Source of the DNA: Pseudoalteromonas luteoviolacea
Lineage (GTDB): Bacteria; Pseudomonadota; Gammaproteobacteria; Enterobacterales; Alteromonadaceae
Length of the DNA stretch: 64,000 nucleotides
Assembly: GCF_001696455.1 (NCBI RefSeq)
Contig: NZ_MAUJ01000003.1
Span: 14,735 to 78,734 of the forward strand
Direction: 5' to 3'
In this document: positions 54,228 to 61,900 of the stretch, piece after piece
Layout: the number at the start of each line of letters is the position of its first letter
Position numbering within the stretch: the stretch's first letter is position 1
Notes under the pieces: generated by a model
Database searches by the model: none
Told to the model about the DNA's origin: nothing
The model's input: only the letters and a program-made list of their open reading frames with translations
Made by a program: the position numbers and the translations under genes

Positions 54228-56660
54228 TTATTCCTGACGCAGTGACGCCATTGGTTTAGCCCGCAGGACTTTGCTCATTGGATACAAAGTTGCAAACAAA
54301 GCAAACCCCAATATACCAATACACACACCCGATAACCATAACGGATTGAGTAGCATATAATCCTGAACTTGCTTTCCAAACAACCTATAACCTAAGACAC
54401 ACAAGGTCACCGCACAACCAAACGCAACGGCAAGCGGGACGATGGTATCTTGGTATAACTGTTTATAGAGTTTTTTGTTTTTCGCGCCCAGTGCCATGCG
54501 AATACCGAGCTCATAACGGCGTAGCCCCAAGTTATAACTCAAGACCCCGTAGATACCTATGCCCGCTAAAAACAGGGTAAAAAGCGCCAACATGATACAA
54601 AGGTTACGCGTGATGCGTTCCATATAAGTCATCAAATCGTATTCTTTTTCGAAGTCAGTCAACCTCCAAAGCCCAGCTCGCTCATCTACGGTATGTGCAG
54701 CTTGGAAAACGAGCTCGCGATTGAGGACTTTTCCTTCTTCCATTTTAACAATATACGGAAATGCGTAAGCCTGTGATGCCCACCAAAAGTGACGACCTCG
54801 GTGTTTGCCAAATGATTTCGGGTGATTGAAGTTTTCAGTTATCCCAACCACTTCCACGGGGTTATCAGGATCAAAACTTAAAAACTTTTCACCTAATAAA
54901 CTACCACCGGGTTTAAGTAGGTCGTTAACAGCTTTAGTCACTAAAAACTCGTGCTTCTCTCCGCGCAGTGCCGCTTCACTAAAAGTACGCCCTTCAATGA
55001 TCTTAAGGCCCGTCATATCAAAGTAGTCTTGCCCAACCCACGCCTGTGGAATAAACACGCTTTCTTTACCTGACATATCTGTGACCGTACTCGCACGAAT
55101 ATTGTACTCTACGGGACTGCCACCATGGCCGACCTTGGTAACACCTTCGATTTGATATAATGCTTGCCGATATAACTCTATGTATTTATAACGCGCGCTT
55201 AATTCCTCATCCAATCCAGGTACATAAATTTGCACCGCATATAAATTATCGATGTCACTACCCAGCGGTCTATGCAGCGTTTCAAGGCTTTTGCTTAACA
55301 CCATGGTTGAACCAATCACCAGGCAAGAGGCCACAAAGAGCTGCACCGCAATCATGACTTTGACAGTTTTACCGCTAATTTGGCTAACGGCCCCTTTTCC
55401 TGATGACTGTACTTGAGACCTTAACTGCGAGAAGTTAATTAATCGACTCGAAACCCACGAAAATAGCCAAGCAAACACGACACAACATAATAAAGCACTC
55501 GCCAATACCATAAAATCAAGCGACAAGCTGGACACCAACGGTAAAAATCCCATGCCTAACGATTTAAAAAGCTTAATGCCCCACGCTGCCAAAAAGAGGG
55601 CAATCACAACTGACAACACCATAAGTACTGATGTCTCAAGTAAAATACTTTGAAAGATCACCCGACGTTTAGCACCAAGCACAGCTTGCAATGCAAGTTG
55701 TTTGTGCTTTACCACAGCGCGCGAGACGAATAAATTACTGACATTAAGCAATGCAATTAACACCAAGCCAACGACCCCAGCAAACAGTAAAATAGCCAAG
55801 TAATTATTATCACCCAGCTCCGCCTTTCGAAAACTTGTGACAATAGGCACCAAATCCACAATATTTGGAAATGCTTCTTTCCATTGTGCTTTTATTGCGA
55901 GCAACGATTGGTGCAATTGCGCTTGTGCAGAACTGATTGTCTCCCCTTCTTTTAAAACACCCACCAATTTGAGCGTGCCAAAAAGGTTGTACCAAGGACT
56001 TGGGTTTTCTTCGTTGTAGTAACGATTGTCTGCACTGAATTTAAACCAAATTTGCCCTTTACCTTTATTAAACATAAACGGGTCACTAAAGCCTTTTTCT
56101 ACCACGCCGACGATGGTGAACTGCGCATCATTGGTCTGTATCGTTTTACCTATCACTGTATTTTCGCCATCGAAATACTTTTGCCAGAAGTTGTAAGATA
56201 TAACTACTTCTTGGCGCTTTTCGCCCAAATGACTCACAGCATCAGTATGTCTACCAAGTAGGATAGGCATTTTAAATAGCGAATAGTATTCGTCGGATGC
56301 AAAAGTGACCTCAACCTTAGGCTGGCCCGGTAAATTTCTGATGATCTTCTGACCTGAAATAACCGCCGCGGCCTTTTCGAATACTTGGTTGTTTTTATAC
56401 CAATGCTCTATAGACTGGAAGCTTTGATATCCTGGGCTGTTCATATCCTCATAGACATTGTCTTGCTCAACAATCACTAAGCGCGTTTCATTTTCAACGT
56501 TAAGCGGTTTAACAAAATAACTGCTAACAAGACTCATCACGACAAAAAAGCACGCCAACGTGAGCGACAAGGTTAAAACAATTGCGCCAGAAAACCCTTT
56601 TGCCTGTCGCAGCGACTGCACTGCCAGCTTCAATTGATTGTTGAAACGGATTAAGTTCAT
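54228..56660 (-). CDS. MacB-like ABC transporter permease (duplicated FtsX domains)
   Basis: This 810-residue permease begins with NNQLKLAVQSLRQAKGFSGA and a transmembrane helix, then a large periplasmic MacB core domain (about 60-270). Three helices follow (AILLFAGVVGLVLIALLNVS and onward), then a second helix-periplasmic domain-three helix unit ending with an FtsX domain (MALGAKNKKLYKQLYQDTIV). The duplicated layout with about eight helices is that of peptide or antimicrobial-compound exporters such as YbbP- and SalY-like proteins. It overlaps the ATPase gene by ATGA. Confidence 0.92.
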   Translation of the reverse strand: MNLIRFNNQLKLAVQSLRQAKGFSGAIVLTLSLTLACFFVVMSLVSSYFVKPLNVENETRLVIVEQDNVYEDMNSPGYQSFQSIEHWYKNNQVFEKAAAVISGQKIIRNLPGQPKVEVTFASDEYYSLFKMPILLGRHTDAVSHLGEKRQEVVISYNFWQKYFDGENTVIGKTIQTNDAQFTIVGVVEKGFSDPFMFNKGKGQIWFKFSADNRYYNEENPSPWYNLFGTLKLVGVLKEGETISSAQAQLHQSLLAIKAQWKEAFPNIVDLVPIVTSFRKAELGDNNYLAILLFAGVVGLVLIALLNVSNLFVSRAVVKHKQLALQAVLGAKRRVIFQSILLETSVLMVLSVVIALFLAAWGIKLFKSLGMGFLPLVSSLSLDFMVLASALLCCVVFAWLFSWVSSRLINFSQLRSQVQSSGKGAVSQISGKTVKVMIAVQLFVASCLVIGSTMVLSKSLETLHRPLGSDIDNLYAVQIYVPGLDEELSARYKYIELYRQALYQIEGVTKVGHGGSPVEYNIRASTVTDMSGKESVFIPQAWVGQDYFDMTGLKIIEGRTFSEAALRGEKHEFLVTKAVNDLLKPGGSLLGEKFLSFDPDNPVEVVGITENFNHPKSFGKHRGRHFWWASQAYAFPYIVKMEEGKVLNRELVFQAAHTVDERAGLWRLTDFEKEYDLMTYMERITRNLCIMLALFTLFLAGIGIYGVLSYNLGLRRYELGIRMALGAKNKKLYKQLYQDTIVPLAVAFGCAVTLCVLGYRLFGKQVQDYMLLNPLWLSGVCIGILGFALFATLYPMSKVLRAKPMASLRQE

Positions 56661-57391
56661 AACACCTCCTCCGCTTGGTAGTCTTTGGCTTGCTGCTCTA
56701 CAGATTGGTCCTGCAGTACTTCACCATCTAGCAATTTAACTTGTCTCTTCGCATAGCCAGCGTAGCGCGGGTCATGCGTTACCATACAAATGGTCGTGCC
56801 TTGTTCATTTAAGTTGTCCAAAATTGCCATGACGGCATCGCCATTTTTTGAATCTAAGTTACCTGTCGGTTCATCCACCAGCAATATGCTCGGCTCCCCC
56901 GCAAGCGCACGAGCAATGGCAACTCGCTGCTGCTGACCACCAGATAATTGATTGGGTTTATGCTGCGAACGGTGAGCAATTTCTACTTGTGATAGGGCTT
57001 TATTCACTCTGTCCGCAATTTCTTGCTGACTTAACGATTCTTCTCGGTAGATTAAAGGGAGGGCAACGTTATCAAATACACTCAGCTCATCAATCAAGTT
57101 GAATGATTGAAATATAAAGCCGATATGTAGATTTCTGAGTTCAGCCAAAGTGTCCATATCGAGGCTTTGCGTATCAACGCCTTCGATTTTATAACACCCT
57201 TCGGTAATGTCATCGAGTAGTCCCATCAAACTTAAGAGGGTCGATTTTCCGCAGCCAGATGGGCCGCTGATTGCCACATAATCGCCTTGATGAATACTTA
57301 AACTAATATCGCTCAGTGCCTGTGTTTCGACACCGCCACTGACATAGACTTTTGATACATTGATTAACTCGATTACAGGTGTGTTAGCCAT
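56657..57391 (-). CDS. ABC transporter ATP-binding protein (LolD/MacB type)
   Basis: A 244-residue ATPase: Walker A SGPSGCGKSTLLS, Q-loop FIFQSFNLIDEL, signature LSGGQQQRVAIARAL, Walker B SILLVDEPTGNLDSKN, H-loop VTHD. This is the MacB/LolD/FtsE subclass that powers mechanotransmission across the envelope rather than simple transport. It lies between the adaptor gene (14 bp upstream) and the permease gene (ATGA overlap). Confidence 0.95.
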   Translation of the reverse strand: MANTPVIELINVSKVYVSGGVETQALSDISLSIHQGDYVAISGPSGCGKSTLLSLMGLLDDITEGCYKIEGVDTQSLDMDTLAELRNLHIGFIFQSFNLIDELSVFDNVALPLIYREESLSQQEIADRVNKALSQVEIAHRSQHKPNQLSGGQQQRVAIARALAGEPSILLVDEPTGNLDSKNGDAVMAILDNLNEQGTTICMVTHDPRYAGYAKRQVKLLDGEVLQDQSVEQQAKDYQAEEVL

Positions 57392-57405
57392 GATTGATTC
57401 CTTTA

Positions 57406-58662
57406 TTACTGGTGATTTATTGTTATTTGCGCGAGATGTTTAAAATCAGACATATCCGAAATTACGACTTGCTCGCCGGCTTTGACACCTGATCGAATTT
57501 CGATGGCGTTGCCTGCGAGTTTACCAAACTCCAATTGAGTTTTAACTAATTGATTTGTGTCAGGGTTAAGAACAAACATTGCGCTACGGCTCTGTTCAGA
57601 GATGTAACTCGGCTTTTGAATAGAAAGTGCCGATGCTCGTTTTTCAGTGATCACTTTACCTTCTATGGATAGTGCTGGCCGCGCGTTGTCCGGTAGCTCC
57701 CCTATCAATTCAAGCTCAACTAAAATGCGCCCTTCTCTCACCACAGGGTCAATTCGATTGACCTTTGCGCTGACTTCTCCACTGAAGGTATTGATCGTCC
57801 CCAGTTGTCCAATTTCGACTCGGCTTGCTTGCTTTTCTGGTACTTGAAGGTCGGCTAATAACGCACGTTCGCTGCCAACTAAGGCCAAAGGTGCTCCGAT
57901 TTGCACGGATTGTCCCTGTTCAATATTTACTTCCATCAGCATGCCATCAATGCCCGCTCTTACTTGTAATTTGTCGACATCTTCTTTGGCAGCCTGATAG
58001 CCCAACTCCAGCTCATTGATTAATTTTCGCTCCACATTCAACCGCTGAGTATGCAATGCTTTAGTTTGCTCTAGTTGCTGCTTGGCAAGTTCAACCCGCT
58101 CACTGAGCTGCTGAACCGCCAACTCAGATCGCCTATGATCCAGCGCTGAAACGATCCCGCTGGAGATGAGCTTTGCTTCTGCTTCTTCTCTTAATTGTGC
58201 ATTCACCAGCTCACTATTTAGCAATGTAAGCTGACCTTGTTGAGACAAAAGTTCACTTTTTTGACTCAGATTCAATGCTTCAAAACTCGCTGTTTGTCTT
58301 GCCAATGCCAAGCGGCTGCGCATCAATGCCTGCTGAAGGCTGGGGTTAGATAGACGCATGATGATTGACTCAGAAGTCACTCGGCTACCGGGTAACAAAA
58401 GAACTTCCTCTACCTGCGCTAATCGGCTCGAAGTGATGAAACGGCTGTGCTTAGAGCGTAAATGCCCAAACCCTGAAACGACAAGCTCTAGTGGCCCACT
58501 TTGCACTTGCGCAAACACCACATTTTGATGCTGAACACTTTCCCCTTGAAAGTCGGTGAATACGAAAGCCAAACATAAAAGTGCACTCACCACACCTATG
58601 GCACTTCCTTTGACTGGCAGTGCACGCTTTTTATTTTTTTCTAGAGAGTCTTTGATATTCAT
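57406..58662 (-). CDS. Periplasmic adaptor (HlyD/MacA-like)
   Basis: The 418-residue protein has an N-terminal anchor (IGVVSALLCLAFVFTDF), a lipoyl-type half motif (VVSGFGHLRSKHSRFITSSR), a long coiled coil (about 105-225, QALMRSRLALARQTASFEAL to LINELELGYQAAKEDV), the second lipoyl half (VRAGIDGMLMEVNIEQGQSV) and beta-barrel/membrane-proximal domains. It links the ABC pump to an outer-membrane channel such as TolC, which is not encoded here. It is the first gene of the five-gene unit. Confidence 0.93.
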   Translation of the reverse strand: MNIKDSLEKNKKRALPVKGSAIGVVSALLCLAFVFTDFQGESVQHQNVVFAQVQSGPLELVVSGFGHLRSKHSRFITSSRLAQVEEVLLLPGSRVTSESIIMRLSNPSLQQALMRSRLALARQTASFEALNLSQKSELLSQQGQLTLLNSELVNAQLREEAEAKLISSGIVSALDHRRSELAVQQLSERVELAKQQLEQTKALHTQRLNVERKLINELELGYQAAKEDVDKLQVRAGIDGMLMEVNIEQGQSVQIGAPLALVGSERALLADLQVPEKQASRVEIGQLGTINTFSGEVSAKVNRIDPVVREGRILVELELIGELPDNARPALSIEGKVITEKRASALSIQKPSYISEQSRSAMFVLNPDTNQLVKTQLEFGKLAGNAIEIRSGVKAGEQVVISDMSDFKHLAQITINHQ

Positions 58663-58698
58663 ACTCGCCCTTACTATTCAAAATTCAAATAGATAAGA

Positions 58699-58713
58699 GC
58701 GAAATGTATACCA
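58699..58713 (-). promoter_or_regulatory. Candidate sigma-54 promoter of the exporter operon
   Basis: On the minus strand TGGTATACATTTCGC keeps GG and GC exactly ten bases apart, the invariant -24/-12 spacing of sigma-54 promoters. The rest of the consensus (TGGCAC...TTGC) is only partly matched. It ends 37 bases before the adaptor ATG. The operon's own NtrC-type regulator makes it plausible. Confidence 0.45.
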
Positions 58714-58767
58714 ACATGTAAGACTCTGTTTTTTATATCGTTTAAATTTATCTAAGACAGTTTTTTA

Positions 58768-58781
58768 TCCCGTATATGGGA
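58768..58781 (-). promoter_or_regulatory. Candidate upstream activator site
   Basis: The inverted repeat TCCC, six-base spacer, GGGA lies about 70 bp upstream of the candidate sigma-54 promoter, the distance range expected for NtrC-type binding sites. A half-site (TCCCAC on the minus strand) lies 15-20 bp further up. Confidence 0.4.
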
Positions 58782-58880
58782 CTCAGAAACAAAAGTGGGA
58801 AAATAAAAATTGTGGAGAGCGTAAATAGAAAATCCGATATGGCTCTAAAATCAGCTTTAATCGTGCTTTAAAATACAAAA

Positions 58881-58910
58881 AAGCCGACGTCACCGCCGGC
58901 TTTTTTATTT
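58881..58910 (-). terminator. Rho-independent terminator of the DUF3686 ATPase gene
   Basis: GCCGACG, loop TCAC, CGCCGGC (one mismatch) is flanked by A6 on the left and T6 on the right, so it works from either strand. It lies about 10 bases after the stop at 58920. Confidence 0.9.
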
Positions 58911-58919
58911 CCTAATGCG

Positions 58920-61900
58920 TTAAAGCATATAAGGATTATCGCCGCCTTGAGCCGAACTTTGGCTGCCTGATGGCATGCTTTCTATTCGTGCAAGGCGCTC
59001 TAAGATAACATCCACTTTACGGCCAAGTTCGGGGTCGAGTCCACTTGGCTCGTTGGCACTAGCAGCCAACTGCGGCAGTGTGTTATTGACTAACTCGCTC
59101 AGTGCAATCGCCACCTCATCACTTGGGGTAGACTGACGTGCAGTTGCCATTTCGCTTACCTGCACAATCTGCGTTATCAACTGCTCTAGCGCCATGCTTT
59201 GAGCTTCAACTTTGCTCGAAAACGCTTCCTGACTTTGTTGCTGAACATCTAGTACATTTTGCAATTGCTCAGCGCTCGATGCTTGATTTTCTTTAAGCAC
59301 ATTAACAAGCTGCGACTCAAGTGTACTTTGAGACTGAGCTAATCGCTCGGTCAGCTCCGTGATGCGTTGTTGCGTCCCTTGCTGAGACGCGGCATTTTGC
59401 AAAGATTCATTGATTTGCAATAGCAGCTCTGCTTGCTTTGCTTGGTGCTGAGCTGGGTTTTGCGCTTCATGTAGATTGGCTATTTTAGCCAACTGTTTAA
59501 TGATACTCTCACGAACTGATTCTTGCTTTTTAGCATGCGCGACCTGCGCCTGTTGCGATTCATAGAGCTTGTTCAATGCATCACTTACTTTAGAAACCGC
59601 AAGACCTAAATGTTCAGAGTAGGCCTGTTGCGCATCCGCAGCATCGACCTCATTTTGTTTCACTTGTTCCACATGCATTTGCTGTAGCTCTGTTTGCTTC
59701 GCTAATGCTTGAGACACCTGATTCAGTTCGCTACCTAATCGCGTGAATAACGCATCTTGCTTATCCATCGCATGCTCAGCACTTTGCACTTTTTGCGTCA
59801 GCAATTCACCGTGCTGATTACCCAGCAATTCAGTCAGTTTTTCAAATGACGCTGTTAAAGGTGAATGCTGTACACCTTTATCGAGTGTTTTGGCAAGCGT
59901 CTCAATGCTTGGCTTAAGATCCTGAGTTTTCACCGTGCTCGTCAAGCTTTCGAGCAAAGGAGAGTAATCATGACTTAACTGCTCCTTATCCAGCTTTGTT
60001 GCAATGCTCGATAATGACGCATTTAGCTCACCTAATTGCTCAACCGCTAACAATACCGGGCTACCCGCATCATTTGCTCTATTTAAGAGCGCATAGTCCG
60101 CTAAAATTTGCGCCCATCTTGTGCGCTCTTCATCCGTTAATGTCTCCCTTAGCTCAGCCAACTTCAGTAAATTCTCTTCACTGCCTTTACTTAAGGTTTG
60201 CGCTTCACCGCGATAGTGATCTTGAATGAGGTTTTCAAGCTCCGCTTCATTCATTGCAGCGACCACCTTTTCCGCCATCTTATTCATGTTACGGTAGCTC
60301 CCCTGTAACTTAAATGGCGGTTCAGTTCGGTAGTCATCATCTTGCGCCGCAGAGGCAATGTATTGCGCATTGACTTTCAGCACTGTATTTCTGATGGTGA
60401 TCAGTTTTTGTAATACTGAGACAATTTCATTTGCTTGTGCTTGAGAGTAGTTATGCTCCAGCTCATTTAATGAAATGTCTTCACCTTCACTGATCCTCAC
60501 TAGCTTATACAAGTCCGCCATATTACGGTTAGCCAAAGGCGCAAGAACGGCATTAGATGTCAGCGCATTTTCTATGAAGCTCATTGCGAACTCCTGCTCA
60601 CACCCAGATAAGGTATCACCCAAATTGTATATATCGGCACGGTTCGCCAACATGTCTGGAATTTTAAAGCTTTCACCCGATTCAGTGTACGGGTTACCCG
60701 CCATCACGACAGCAAACTTTTTACCGCGTAAGTCATAGGTTTTGCTTCGTCCATTCCAAACGCCGTCAATGCGTCTTGAGCCATCACACAGTGAAATAAA
60801 CTTCTGCAAAAACTCTGGGTTAGTATGTTGAATGTCATCCAAGTAAAGCATGACATTGTTGCCCATCTCAAAGCTCTGATTGATTTTCTCAATTTCTTTT
60901 GCAGCCGTGGCATTAATCGCTTGCGCCGGATCCAGTGAAACCTGATCGTGGCCAATAGATGGACAGTTCACTTTAACAAAGGTCAAACCCAACCGGTTTG
61001 CTACATATTCTATGAGCGTCGTCTTACCATAACCCGGTGGTGAAATAAGCAGTAACATACCCATCAAATCTGTTCGCTTATTGCTACCTGACGCACCAAT
61101 TTGCTTGGCGAGGTTGTCTCCAATAATTGGAAAATACACTTTGTCGATAAGCTGATTACGAACAAATGAGCTCAGCGGTCTGGGCTTAAATTCATCTAGC
61201 TGTAGACGCGCTTTCTGCTCCACCAAAATCTCAGATTTAATTTCATGATAATGCGCAAATCCAGCGACATGCTGCGTCAGATAATCTGACGTTCGCGCAT
61301 AAAATTCTGAATAATCCAGAGTGAGTGCTTGTTCATCAATTCTACTATGTTGCCCAAGCAACCCATTAATAGAGTTAGAAATAGCGACGTCTTGAGCCAC
61401 AAACTTGGCAACATTAAGGTGTTGTAAAAGTAATACGTTCGCAGCTTCAAGCAAGACATCTTGAGCAATTTCGGTGTTGGAAGCTTGCTGCAGTCCATAG
61501 GCATTTAACCAGCTAGCCATCATAATCGCTTGCTCTTGTAAACATGCGAGCGTATTCAGTGTCTCGTTAAGAGATTTTGTGAACCCTTTGGTTTTGGCCA
61601 CACTCGTAAACTGCTCTGATACTTTTTTAACTTTATCAGACATTACAAAACAGACGTCTTTTTGCTGATTTGCAAGTTCTTTAACTAGGTACTCTGCGCT
61701 CAAATTAGCAGAGAGCTTAGGTAAGTAAGCCAAGTACTTTACTAATTGTGTGCTCGCAAAGGCTTCGATTTCAAGACTCAAAGATTCTACGAGTTGGGCT
61801 TGGAAACGCGTATCTCCGAGCATGCGAGACATTAACTCAGCTTGCTTGGATTGCTCTTTCCACTTGCCCTGTATTTGGGGCTCAATTTGGCAGAAAAACA

